DNA of 64,000 bases, from the NCBI RefSeq assembly GCF_021991835.1, contig NZ_JAHDAU010000005.1, forward strand, positions 62,001 through 126,000, given 5' to 3'. This DNA is from Polaribacter sargassicola (GTDB lineage: Bacteria > Bacteroidota > Bacteroidia > Flavobacteriales > Flavobacteriaceae). Every line of letters begins with the position of its first letter. The first letter of the stretch is position 1. Shown here piece by piece: positions 10,129-18,625 of the stretch. Below the pieces are notes generated by a model, which saw only the letters and a list, made by a program, of their open reading frames with translations, was not told where the DNA came from and ran no database searches. The translations under genes and the position numbers were made by a program.

Positions 10129-11289
10129 TTTTTTAGATAAAAAGTAATATCTAAAAAATAAAAGGATTATAATAGGTAATAAAACGATAGGAAATTGTTG
10201 AACCTTAGCAATCCATAAGAAAGGAATAGATATTAAGAGCAGTGTTAGAAATAACAAATAACTTTTTAACCATTTAGGTGGTTGTGTTTTTAGTAATAAG
10301 AAAGCAACTATAAAATTGGGTCCAAATGCCCATAAAATATTAAAGTTGTTTGGTGCTGTAGAATGTGTAGAAAATAACCAAAGAAAAAGTAATACGCATC
10401 CAATTAAACCTGATATAAAAAATAAAATAAAATCTAAATATTTAGTTCTTTTATTTTTTTTGATATCTTTAATTGTAACAAAGATTACTAAAATTGCAAT
10501 TAAAATAAAAATAAGCAAAGGATTTGAAACGGATATTTTAGGTTCTTTTTCTTTAAATTTTAAAAGATTATTCTCTTGCTTTATTAGTTTATCTGGTTGG
10601 TTCTTTATAAATAAACTAGCATCTTTAAAAGAAAGGTATACATAGTCTGGTAAAAACATGTATTGTTTAAAGGTTGCTTTTTTATCTAAAATTGTACCAG
10701 CAATTAGATTTAAGCCAAAGCTGCCCCAAGTATTCCAATGAATTTCATTATTAGTTAATTGTCTTAGTGTTTGTTTTTCTTCTAAATTATCTTCATTAAA
10801 AGTAACTTTATTACCTAAAATTAATTCTGTTATATCTCTTAATTTGGTAGCACAGTTATCAAAAAAAGGATCGTACAAATATTCACTATTTTCTGGTAAC
10901 GCATTATCTTCTAGAAAAACAAAAAAAGCTTGTTTTTCTTGCTTGTTTAAATTTAATACTTGTTCTTTTAACCAGCGTTTATCTCTTCTATAGCTTGCTA
11001 TAAAGTATTTAAAATCATAGCGTGCTAAACTATAAATCATATTTCCCTTGGCAAAATTGGTATAGAAATTAGGTTGATTGAAATCGAACATTCCATAGTT
11101 GTAAATTAAATCAAAATTTAAAACAGGATCTTTAACTCTTATAGCAGAGTGACCAAAAGCTTCATATAATTCTTCTCCAGGACCTGCTGTAATGATACTA
11201 ACTTCTGCATATTTAGAAAGCTGTAGTTGAGCTTTTAAAGGAGAATAAACTGAAATTAGAAATAATAAAAAAAAGTATTTTTTTTTCAT
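10108..11289 (-). CDS. DUF4105 (Lnb N-terminal periplasmic domain) membrane protein
   Basis: The 393-residue product has a signal peptide ending SPLKAQ, then a periplasmic domain starting YAEVSIITAGPGEELYEAFGH, with SAIRV and a later FFDNCATKLRD stretch. These histidine- and cysteine-containing motifs match DUF4105, a papain-like/NlpC-resembling fold of uncertain function. About five membrane helices follow in the last 140 residues. The gene is read leftward, right behind the PorV/PorQ-like gene (5 nt gap), and converges on the polysaccharide operon with a 21-nt overlap. Catalytic function is inferred only from the fold. Confidence 0.85.
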   Translation of the reverse strand: MKKKYFFLLFLISVYSPLKAQLQLSKYAEVSIITAGPGEELYEAFGHSAIRVKDPVLNFDLIYNYGMFDFNQPNFYTNFAKGNMIYSLARYDFKYFIASYRRDKRWLKEQVLNLNKQEKQAFFVFLEDNALPENSEYLYDPFFDNCATKLRDITELILGNKVTFNEDNLEEKQTLRQLTNNEIHWNTWGSFGLNLIAGTILDKKATFKQYMFLPDYVYLSFKDASLFIKNQPDKLIKQENNLLKFKEKEPKISVSNPLLIFILIAILVIFVTIKDIKKNKRTKYLDFILFFISGLIGCVLLFLWLFSTHSTAPNNFNILWAFGPNFIVAFLLLKTQPPKWLKSYLLFLTLLLISIPFLWIAKVQQFPIVLLPIIILLFFRYYFLSKKLLTFKK

Positions 11290-11294
11290 AAGAA

Positions 11295-12365
11295 TTAATG
11301 TCTAAAAAAACTATAATCTATTGTGATAGAAAAAATGTTAGAATAAAGCGCATTACCAACACTACCAATATTAGTTAATGCATAATCAATTTTAATTCCA
11401 TTATAATTAAAACCAACACCAAAGTTTGGTTGCATAGAAAGAGATTTTGAGTTGTCAAACTCGGTTATGTATTGAAAATTACCAACACCAGCTCTTAAAT
11501 AAACAATTTTGTCATAATCTAATTGAAAACCCATTGCTGGGTCTACACTCATAACTTCAGAAGCAAAAACATCATTTGTTTCTGTAAAACGAATATTTGC
11601 GTTTATTTCTGTAAGTAAATTAAAAAAATGATTAATATCCCAATATTTAGCAACACCTAGTTGTATTTTAGGCTTGGTTATTTCTGTTGTTTCTGGTAAG
11701 TCTTCATTTTGTCCAGGAATTGCGTCCTTAATTTTATTAAACTCATCTTCATTAATAGCCCAACTATTAAAAGTTGTTGTAACATCTCTAGCCATTAAAC
11801 CAAAGTTCCAAGAGTTTCTTTCAAATTGAATTCCGGCATCAAAGCCAAATCCCCAAGAAGAAGCAAAATCACCAATAATTCTTCTTACAATTTTTGCATT
11901 TATACCAAATTTAAGATCTTTAAAAATTAGTTTTTTGGCATATGCAAAATTAAAAGCATAATCTACAGAAGAAAAAAGTTGAATTCTATTAAAATCGATA
12001 TTTCCTTCATTATCAATTAACTCTGTTGTGTTTAAAATATCATCAACACCAAATCTAATTAAAGAAATAGCAAATGTACTTTCTTTATCTATTGGCATTG
12101 CAAAACTAGCATGATTATAGCTAGCAATACCTGCAAAATAAGAGGCATGCATTAAAGAACCTTGATAATCTTCTATACCAACTAAACCGGCAGGATTCCA
12201 ATAAATAGAATTTACATCGTTAGTTGTAGCAACAACACTTTTACTCATACCTAAACCAGCAGCATCAACACCTATAGACAAAAATTCATTAGAATAATTT
12301 CTAAAAGCTTGTGCTGATAAAAATAAAGGAATAATTAAAAAAATAAGTAATAATTTGTGTTTCAA
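11295..12365 (-). CDS. PorV/PorQ-family outer membrane beta-barrel protein
   Basis: There is no ATG near the start. I prefer the TTG at 12365, which gives a signal peptide beginning MKHKLLLIFLIIPLFLSAQ; a TTG at 12389 would add eight residues before it. The mature protein has the family opening FLSIGVDAAGLGMSKSVVA and NSIYWNPAGL, then alternating amphipathic strands ending in an aromatic-rich C-terminus (DYSFFRH). PorV and PorQ are outer-membrane parts of the type IX secretion system, but this protein differs from the core members and no other T9SS gene is near, so a T9SS role is unproven. Confidence 0.8.
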   Translation of the reverse strand: MKHKLLLIFLIIPLFLSAQAFRNYSNEFLSIGVDAAGLGMSKSVVATTNDVNSIYWNPAGLVGIEDYQGSLMHASYFAGIASYNHASFAMPIDKESTFAISLIRFGVDDILNTTELIDNEGNIDFNRIQLFSSVDYAFNFAYAKKLIFKDLKFGINAKIVRRIIGDFASSWGFGFDAGIQFERNSWNFGLMARDVTTTFNSWAINEDEFNKIKDAIPGQNEDLPETTEITKPKIQLGVAKYWDINHFFNLLTEINANIRFTETNDVFASEVMSVDPAMGFQLDYDKIVYLRAGVGNFQYITEFDNSKSLSMQPNFGVGFNYNGIKIDYALTNIGSVGNALYSNIFSITIDYSFFRH

Positions 12366-12436
12366 ATGTCGAAATATTATTAGTAACAAATATCTAAAAA
12401 CCTACTAAAATAACAGCAGTTTTTTTAAGTTATTGT

Positions 12437-13420
12437 TTACAATATAGAAATCTGAATGTTTTCTTTAATAAACCTTTCTAATCTATTTTCTAACCATTTA
12501 TTTTTAGATGAATTAAATGAAGAAATAAAACCGCAATGACCTCCATAATTTGTGGTTTCAAAAAAGAAATTTTTTGATGCATTGGCTTCTTCATAAGGAA
12601 AACATTCTTTAGATAAAAAAGAATCGTCTTTAGAGTTTATAAGTAAAGTAGGTATTTTAATTTTTGATAAATAAGGTTTAGAACTTGCTTTGGTCCAATA
12701 ATCTTCTGGATTCTTAAAACCAAAAACCGGAACAGTGTATAAATTTTCTAAGTCTTTAAAGCGCTTTGCTTTAATTACTTTGTTTTTATCTAAATAAAAT
12801 TCAGGAAACTTTTTCGATTTTTTTAGAATTTTAATTTTCATACTTTTTAAAAATCTATTCAAATACAATTTGTTTTTAGATTTTTCTAATTCAATTTCTC
12901 CTGTAGCAATATCAATAGGAACAGAAACAGCCATTGCACTTTTTATTTTTGGCGATACATTTTCCGCTTTTTCTCCAATATATTTTAAAGTTAAATTACC
13001 ACCTAAACTAAAACCTAAAAGAACTATATTCTTATAATCATAATTTTTTAAAAGATGATTTATTACAAAATCTACATCTTCCGTTTTTCCACTGTGATAG
13101 GTTCCTAAAAGTAGATTGTCATCACCAGAACAACCTCTTAAATTAAAACAAACAGCATCTAATCCTTTTTTATTTAGATGGTTAGTGGTTGATATTATGT
13201 AGTTAGATTTAGAGCTTCCTTCTAAACCATGAATTAATAAAACCAATGTTTGTGAGCCAATTAAAGAAAAATCTAGATCTATAAAATCGTTATCCCAAGT
13301 AGTAATTCTTTTTCTTGAATAATTGTCAAATTCTTTTGTAAAAACAGACCTATAAATAGTATTTAAGTGAGCGTTTTTAAAAAGAAAAGAAGGAGAAAAA
13401 TCGGATACTAATACTGGCAT
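12437..13420 (-). CDS. YheT-like alpha/beta-fold hydrolase
   Basis: This 327-residue cytosolic hydrolase has the YheT/UPF0017 features: SFLFKNAHLNTIYRS near the start, the oxyanion region LIHGLEGSSKSNYI, NLRGCSG and the nucleophile elbow LGFSLGGN with the catalytic serine near residue 145. The catalytic acid is probably in INSKDDSFL and the histidine in GGHCGF near residue 300. The YheT family contains esterases and proteins of unknown substrate. It starts at an ATG and is followed, after 71 nt, by the PorV/PorQ-like gene on the same strand. Confidence 0.87.
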   Translation of the reverse strand: MPVLVSDFSPSFLFKNAHLNTIYRSVFTKEFDNYSRKRITTWDNDFIDLDFSLIGSQTLVLLIHGLEGSSKSNYIISTTNHLNKKGLDAVCFNLRGCSGDDNLLLGTYHSGKTEDVDFVINHLLKNYDYKNIVLLGFSLGGNLTLKYIGEKAENVSPKIKSAMAVSVPIDIATGEIELEKSKNKLYLNRFLKSMKIKILKKSKKFPEFYLDKNKVIKAKRFKDLENLYTVPVFGFKNPEDYWTKASSKPYLSKIKIPTLLINSKDDSFLSKECFPYEEANASKNFFFETTNYGGHCGFISSFNSSKNKWLENRLERFIKENIQISIL

Positions 13421-13489
13421 ATAAAAATATAATTAAGGCAAATGTCTTAAAAAAAAGTTTATTATCGTCTCCTTGAATAACTGATTTCT

Positions 13490-13497
13490 TATTTTTG
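13490..13497 (+). promoter_or_regulatory. Candidate -7 element for pssA
   Basis: TATTTTTG matches the Bacteroidota -7 consensus TAnnTTTG and lies 22 nt before the pssA ATG. A good -33 TTTG at 19 nt spacing is not present; the nearest TTG is 14 nt upstream, so this is a moderate candidate. Confidence 0.4.
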
Positions 13498-13519
13498 CTT
13501 TTAAATTAATTATTTAAAT

Positions 13520-14251
13520 ATGACATTAAAAAAACACATTCCTAATTTAATAACACTTGGCAATCTTTTCTGTGGTACAGTTGCAACTATTTTTGCTGTA
13601 GAAAGTAATTTTGTAGGTGCTGGTTTATTTGTTGTTTTAGGAATTTTATTCGATTTTTTTGATGGATTTGCTGCACGATTATTAAATGTTTCTGGAGAGC
13701 TAGGTAAACAATTAGATTCTTTGGCAGATATGGTAACAAGTGGAGTAGTACCCGGAATTGTTATGTTTCAATTGTTATCTAGTAAAAACATAAGTTCTTT
13801 TTCTGATATAACTGATAAAATATTTTTGACTGGTTTTAATTTTGAATTGATTCAATTATTAGGGCTATTATTAACTTTAGGTGCTTGTTATAGATTAGCT
13901 AAATTTAATATAGATACAAGGCAATCTGATTCTTTTATAGGATTACCAACGCCTGCAATGAGTTTGTTTGTAATTTCGTTACCTTTAATACAAGAATATT
14001 CTACAATAGAGTTTGTACAAAATTTATTATCTAATAATTATTTTTTAATATTAATTACATTATTGTTAACTTATGTGATGAATGCAGAATTGCCTTTGTT
14101 TTCTCTAAAGTTTAAAGATTATTCTTTTAAGAAAAACATGGTAGTATATATTTTTCTTTTAACATCATTAATATTAATTATAGCTTTTAACTTTCTTTCT
14201 ATTCCAATAATTATTATATTGTACATTCTATTATCAATATTAAAAAAATAA
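13520..14251 (+). CDS. pssA: CDP-diacylglycerol-serine O-phosphatidyltransferase
   Basis: The 243-residue membrane enzyme condenses CDP-diacylglycerol with serine to phosphatidylserine, the precursor of phosphatidylethanolamine. The CDP-alcohol phosphatidyltransferase signature DG-x2-AR-x8-G-x3-D-x3-D is complete: D48, G49, A52, R53, G62, D66 and D70. Six to eight membrane helices surround it. The opening KKHIPNLITLGNLFCG is typical of PssA rather than of phosphatidylglycerophosphate synthase. The gene is followed after 19 nt by a histidine kinase on the same strand, which may be cotranscribed. Confidence 0.92.
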   Translation: MTLKKHIPNLITLGNLFCGTVATIFAVESNFVGAGLFVVLGILFDFFDGFAARLLNVSGELGKQLDSLADMVTSGVVPGIVMFQLLSSKNISSFSDITDKIFLTGFNFELIQLLGLLLTLGACYRLAKFNIDTRQSDSFIGLPTPAMSLFVISLPLIQEYSTIEFVQNLLSNNYFLILITLLLTYVMNAELPLFSLKFKDYSFKKNMVVYIFLLTSLILIIAFNFLSIPIIIILYILLSILKK

Positions 14252-14270
14252 TTATTTAAAGCTATATTTT

Positions 14271-15503
14271 ATGGAGACCCCTCGAATTCCCGAAAATGAA
14301 AATATAAGATTAGAAGTTTTAAAAAATTATAGCATTTTAGATTCTTTACCAGAAAAAGAATATGATGCAATTACAAAAATTGCTTCTAGTATATGTAATA
14401 CATCTATAGCACTTGTTTCTATAGTTGATAAAGATAGGCAATGGTTTAAATCTACATTTGGTATAGAAGCTACAGAAACACCAAGAGAAATTTCTTTTTG
14501 TGCACACAGTATATTAAATCCGGATGAGTTATTTGTTGTTAATGATGCCACAAAAGATGAACGATTTTTTGATAATCCTTTAACAGTAAATGCACCTAAT
14601 GTAATTTTTTATGCCGGAGCTCCTTTAAACTCATCAGAAGGATATCCTTTAGGTACTTTATGTGTTATTGATAATAAACCACACGAGCTAAATGAAAACC
14701 AAAGAGAGGCTCTTTTATTATTATCTAAACAGGTAGTAGCTCTTTTAGAACTTAGAAAAAAGAATAAAGAACTAGAAGCATCAAAAAATAAAGTAGTAAA
14801 GCTAAATGAGCAATTAAATAACTTTGCCAATAGATTAACACACGATTTAAAATCGCCAATTAATGGTATAAGTTTTTTGTTAGATGTTTTAAAACAAGAC
14901 TATACTTCTATTTTTGAAAACACCGAAGCAGAAGAATACCTTACATTAATTGCAGATAGAATTGTATATGTTGATAGCTTAATTACTGAGATATTAAACT
15001 ACTCTAAAGTTACAAGTGAAAATATTGTATACGAAAATGTAAATCTAAAAGAATTATTAGATAAGATTGTAAATAATATAGATTTTGAAAATAAGATTCT
15101 TTTAGATACTACTGATTTAAATTTTGAAATTATTTGTTCTAAAATCGGATTAGTACAAGTTTTTCAAAACTTGATTTCTAATTCAAGAAAATTTTATGAT
15201 GAAGATAAATCAGAAATTACTGTAAGTTTTAAAGAAGATCAAGATTATTATTACTTTACTTATGAAGATAATGGCCCAGGTATTGAAGAAAAATACTGGA
15301 CTAAGGTATTTGATATGTTTGAAACATTAGGGACAAAAAATAACAATAGTACAGGTATAGGGCTAGCTACCGTAAAGTCTATTATAAAAAGACTTGGTGG
15401 TAAAATAGAATTAAAGAAAAGAGATGATAATAAAAAAGGAGTTTGTTTCTATTTTTATATATCAAAAAAAGAAAATCATTTATTAGAAGAAATTAAAGAT
15501 TAA
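14271..15503 (+). CDS. GAF-domain sensor histidine kinase
   Basis: The 410-residue protein has no membrane segment. An N-terminal GAF domain fills about residues 20-165 (FCAHSIL and GYPLGTLCVID are typical), a short coiled coil follows, then the HisKA box RLTHDLKSPINGI with the phospho-accepting H191, and a HATPase with N-box NSRKF, G1 DNGPGIEE and G2 GTGIGLATV. It is thus a soluble kinase sensing a small intracellular signal. No response regulator is adjacent, so the partner is unknown. Its end overlaps the opposing lptB by 4 nt. Confidence 0.9.
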   Translation: METPRIPENENIRLEVLKNYSILDSLPEKEYDAITKIASSICNTSIALVSIVDKDRQWFKSTFGIEATETPREISFCAHSILNPDELFVVNDATKDERFFDNPLTVNAPNVIFYAGAPLNSSEGYPLGTLCVIDNKPHELNENQREALLLLSKQVVALLELRKKNKELEASKNKVVKLNEQLNNFANRLTHDLKSPINGISFLLDVLKQDYTSIFENTEAEEYLTLIADRIVYVDSLITEILNYSKVTSENIVYENVNLKELLDKIVNNIDFENKILLDTTDLNFEIICSKIGLVQVFQNLISNSRKFYDEDKSEITVSFKEDQDYYYFTYEDNGPGIEEKYWTKVFDMFETLGTKNNNSTGIGLATVKSIIKRLGGKIELKKRDDNKKGVCFYFYISKKENHLLEEIKD

Positions 15504-16237
15504 GAAAATTTTCTCTTTTTTAATTCAAAATCTTTACCAAGATATACTTTTCTTACCATTTCATCAGCAGCTAAATCTTCTGGTGTTCCACTTTTTAGTA
15601 TACTTCCTTGGTACATTAAATACGTTTTATCTGTAATAGCCAAGGTTGCTTGTACATCATGATCGGTAATTAATATTCCTATATTTCTATCTTTTAAATG
15701 GGCAACAATACTTTGTATATCTTCTACAGCAATAGGGTCTACACCCGCAAAAGGTTCATCTAATAAAATAAATTTAGGGTCAGAGGCCAAACAACGTGCA
15801 ATTTCTGTTCTTCTTCTTTCTCCTCCAGAAAGTAAATCTCCTCTATTTTTTCGAACATGACCAATATTAAATTCTTCAATTAGAGATTCTAACTTTAATT
15901 TTTGTTCTTTTTTAGATAACCCAGTAAATTGTAAAACAGACATTATATTATCTTCTACAGATAATTTTCTAAAAACAGATGCTTCTTGCGCTAAATAACC
16001 AATCCCTTTTTGAGCTCTTTTGTACATTGCATCTTCAGTAATTTCTTCATCATCTAAAAAGATTTTACCAAAGTTAGGTTTAACCATTCCTACAATCATA
16101 TAAAAAGAAGTTGTTTTACCAGCTCCGTTAGGTCCTAAAAGTCCAATAATTTCACCTTGTTGAACTTCTAAAGAAATCCCTGTAACAACTTTTCTACTTC
16201 CGTAGATTTTTTCTATATTCTCTGCTCTTAAAATCAT
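15500..16237 (-). CDS. lptB: LPS export ABC transporter ATP-binding protein
   Basis: This 245-residue ATPase powers the LptB2FG extraction of lipopolysaccharide from the inner membrane. Walker A is GPNGAGKTT at residues 35-43, the signature LSGGE at 136-140, and Walker B ends in DE at 160-161. The sequence EPFAGVDPIAVEDIQ is characteristic of LptB. LptF/G and LptC are not in the window, as usual for Bacteroidota where lpt genes are scattered. It is the last gene of a leftward group containing kdsD, which makes a precursor of the LPS core sugar Kdo. Confidence 0.95.
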   Translation of the reverse strand: MILRAENIEKIYGSRKVVTGISLEVQQGEIIGLLGPNGAGKTTSFYMIVGMVKPNFGKIFLDDEEITEDAMYKRAQKGIGYLAQEASVFRKLSVEDNIMSVLQFTGLSKKEQKLKLESLIEEFNIGHVRKNRGDLLSGGERRRTEIARCLASDPKFILLDEPFAGVDPIAVEDIQSIVAHLKDRNIGILITDHDVQATLAITDKTYLMYQGSILKSGTPEDLAADEMVRKVYLGKDFELKKRKFS

Positions 16238-16370
16238 ATTTTATTTAAATATGTATAATTGTTTAATTGATAAAATGCATTATTGTAGGTTGAGTAAAAG
16301 TAATAAATTATGTTTTTTTTAATCTTAATAGATTCTTAACATTCATTTTTTATTACGTTTTAATTATTAT

Positions 16371-16715
16371 TTACTCTGTTTCTAATGCTTCCCAATATTC
16401 TACGGCTCTTCTTAAGTGAGGTATTACAATTGTACCACCTACTAAAGTTGCAATAGACATTGTTTCCATCATTTCTTCTTTAGTAACCCCACTTTTCATT
16501 GCAGCTTCTAAATGGTATTGTACACAATCATCGCATCTTAAAACAGCAGAGGCTACTAAACCTAAAAGCTCTTTTGTTTTAACAGGTAAGTGACCTTCTT
16601 TAAAAGTGTTTGTATCTAAATTAAAAATTCTTTTTATTACTTTATTATCAGAATTTAAAATTTTACCATTCATTTTTTCACGGTAATCATTAAATTCTTT
16701 TACTTTTTTATGCAT
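16371..16715 (-). CDS. Carboxymuconolactone decarboxylase (AhpD-like) family protein
   Basis: The 114-residue protein is a single CMD domain with the redox motif C61-D-D-C64 followed by H68 three residues later, the arrangement of AhpD-type alkylhydroperoxidases. This suggests a thiol-disulfide or peroxide-reducing role, not true decarboxylation, though no substrate is known. Its start overlaps the end of tatC by 8 nt, so it belongs to the kdsD-tatC transcript. There is no AhpC gene nearby. Confidence 0.87.
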   Translation of the reverse strand: MHKKVKEFNDYREKMNGKILNSDNKVIKRIFNLDTNTFKEGHLPVKTKELLGLVASAVLRCDDCVQYHLEAAMKSGVTKEEMMETMSIATLVGGTIVIPHLRRAVEYWEALETE

Positions 16716-17517
16716 CTTTCTGTTCTTTTTTAATTACAAATTTAGAAACCTTTATACTTATCTCATACAATATAAGAATAGGAATTGCTACAATAACTTG
16801 GCTAGCAATATCTGGTGGTGTTATAATAGCAGCAAGAATTAATACAACTACTAAAGCATGTTTTCTGTATTTTTTTAAAAATTCTGGAGTAACTAAACCT
16901 ATTTTAGTTAAAAAATAAATTAAAACAGGTAATTCAAATAATATAGATATACCCAATAACATATTGGTAACAAGACCTATATGAGAATCCATTGTAAAGT
17001 TATTTTGGATTAAATCTGTAATTTGATAGTTGTATAAAAAATGTATAGATATAGGTGCTATTACATAAAAACTAAAGGCAATTCCTATAAAAAAAAGTAG
17101 CGATGCAATAAATATAAAACCTTTAGATTTACTGGCTTCTTTTTTTGTTAAACCTGGTGCTATAAAACGCCAAGCTTCCCATAAGATATATGGAAAAGAT
17201 AAAATTATACCTAAAATTAATGAAGACCAAATAGCGTTCATTAACTGTTGAGTTGGTTTTAAACTAATTAAATTATCTTTAAAACTAACATTACAAAAAT
17301 CACTATCTACTCCTAAAAAAGTAAAAAAATCACAGAATAATTGATAGGTAATAAAATCTGGTTTTCTATGTGCTAATAAAAAACTTTCATAAACTTGTTT
17401 TTGAAATATAAAAAGTACTACTCCAATAATAAAAATTGCAGTTACGCTTCTTACAAGGTGCCATCTTAATTCTTCTAAATGACCTAAAAAGGACATTTCT
17501 TTTTGTTGTTCTGCCAT
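16708..17517 (-). CDS. tatC: Twin-arginine translocase subunit TatC
   Basis: The 269-residue inner membrane protein has six predicted helices and the diagnostic N-terminus EMSFLGHLEELRWHLVRS, with the conserved glutamate of the LEELR motif that contacts the twin-arginine signal. AWRFIAPGLTKKE and the later ITPPDIASQ are also TatC hallmarks. An insert between the first two helices (about residues 45-90, with two cysteines) is longer than in E. coli and is common in Bacteroidota. TatA is not in the window. Its ATG shares one base with the kdsD stop. Confidence 0.96.
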   Translation of the reverse strand: MAEQQKEMSFLGHLEELRWHLVRSVTAIFIIGVVLFIFQKQVYESFLLAHRKPDFITYQLFCDFFTFLGVDSDFCNVSFKDNLISLKPTQQLMNAIWSSLILGIILSFPYILWEAWRFIAPGLTKKEASKSKGFIFIASLLFFIGIAFSFYVIAPISIHFLYNYQITDLIQNNFTMDSHIGLVTNMLLGISILFELPVLIYFLTKIGLVTPEFLKKYRKHALVVVLILAAIITPPDIASQVIVAIPILILYEISIKVSKFVIKKEQKDA

Positions 17518-18485
17518 TAGAAAATTCCTTCTTTAATTAAATCATGTAAATGTACAATACCAATGTAATTGTCTTTTTTATCTAATACTAACATTTGAGA
17601 AATGCTATTATCTTCCATAATATGCAATGCATCAATAGCCATAGCGTTTTCTAAAATTGTTTTTGGTGTTTTACCCATTATATCTTTTGCTGTAAATTTA
17701 GAAATCTCTGTGGTTTTAGAAAGCATTCTTCTAATATCACCATCAGTTATAATACCTGTTAAATTATTGTTATTTAATACAGCAGTAACACCTAATCTTT
17801 TTTCAGAAATTTCAACAATTACTTTAGCAATGCTGTCTGTTTCTTCTACTTTAGGTATTTCATTCTTTTTTATAAGATCAGAAACTCTTAAATATAAACG
17901 TTTTCCTAGTGCTCCTCCAGGATGATATTTTGCAAAATCTCTGCTAGTAAAACCTCTTAAGTTTAACAAACAAATAGCTAATGCATCTCCTAAAACCAAC
18001 TGAGCGGTAGTACTTGTTGTAGGGGCTAAATTATTAGGACAAGCTTCTTTTTCTACAAATGCATTTAGAGTAAAGTCTGCATGTTTTCCTAAATAAGAAT
18101 CTACATTGCTTGTAATAGCTACTATTTTATTGCCGTAATTTTTAATAAACGGAACTAAAACTTTAATTTCTGGTGTATTACCACTTTTAGACAAACATAT
18201 AACAACATCATCTTTTTGTACGTTACCTAAATCTCCATGTATAGCGTCTGCTGCGTGCATAAAAATAGCAGGTGTACCTGTAGAATTTAACGTTGCTACA
18301 ATTTTAGTGGCAATATTTGCACTTTTACCAATACCTGTTACAATAACTCTTCCGTTAGAATTTAAAATAAATTTAACGGCTTCTTCAAAATTTACATCAA
18401 TTAAATTAGCTAAATTAGCAATGGCATTGCTTTCTGTTAATATAGTTTCTTTAGCAGTTTTAATAATTGTATTTATATTTTTCAA
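17517..18485 (-). CDS. kdsD: Arabinose-5-phosphate isomerase, KpsF/GutQ family
   Basis: The enzyme interconverts ribulose-5-phosphate and arabinose-5-phosphate, the first step to Kdo for lipopolysaccharide. The start is TTG at 18485: an in-frame stop lies four codons upstream, no ATG fits, and the resulting N-terminus matches the family. In order are a SIS domain (GIGKSANIATKIVATL, HGDLGNV, LSKSGNTPEI) at about residues 35-170, and two CBS domains to the C-terminus at 322. The gene heads a leftward group with tatC, the AhpD-like gene and lptB. Confidence 0.93.
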   Translation of the reverse strand: MKNINTIIKTAKETILTESNAIANLANLIDVNFEEAVKFILNSNGRVIVTGIGKSANIATKIVATLNSTGTPAIFMHAADAIHGDLGNVQKDDVVICLSKSGNTPEIKVLVPFIKNYGNKIVAITSNVDSYLGKHADFTLNAFVEKEACPNNLAPTTSTTAQLVLGDALAICLLNLRGFTSRDFAKYHPGGALGKRLYLRVSDLIKKNEIPKVEETDSIAKVIVEISEKRLGVTAVLNNNNLTGIITDGDIRRMLSKTTEISKFTAKDIMGKTPKTILENAMAIDALHIMEDNSISQMLVLDKKDNYIGIVHLHDLIKEGIF

Positions 18486-18625
18486 TAGTTTTGCGTTTTA
18501 TCAGTAAAAAAAAAAGTTATATCTTTAGATTAAGAAATGGGCAAATTTACTATAAAAAACAGTTAGTGCAAATATTAATAGTATGTTTGTGTATTGATTT
18601 TAAGGTTAAATAAATATTTAAGTAA

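Noticed and set aside
11295-12365. Naming the PorV/PorQ-like barrel as core PorQ of the type IX system.
   Set aside because: The N-terminal sequence differs from core PorV and PorQ as I know them, and no other T9SS gene is nearby.
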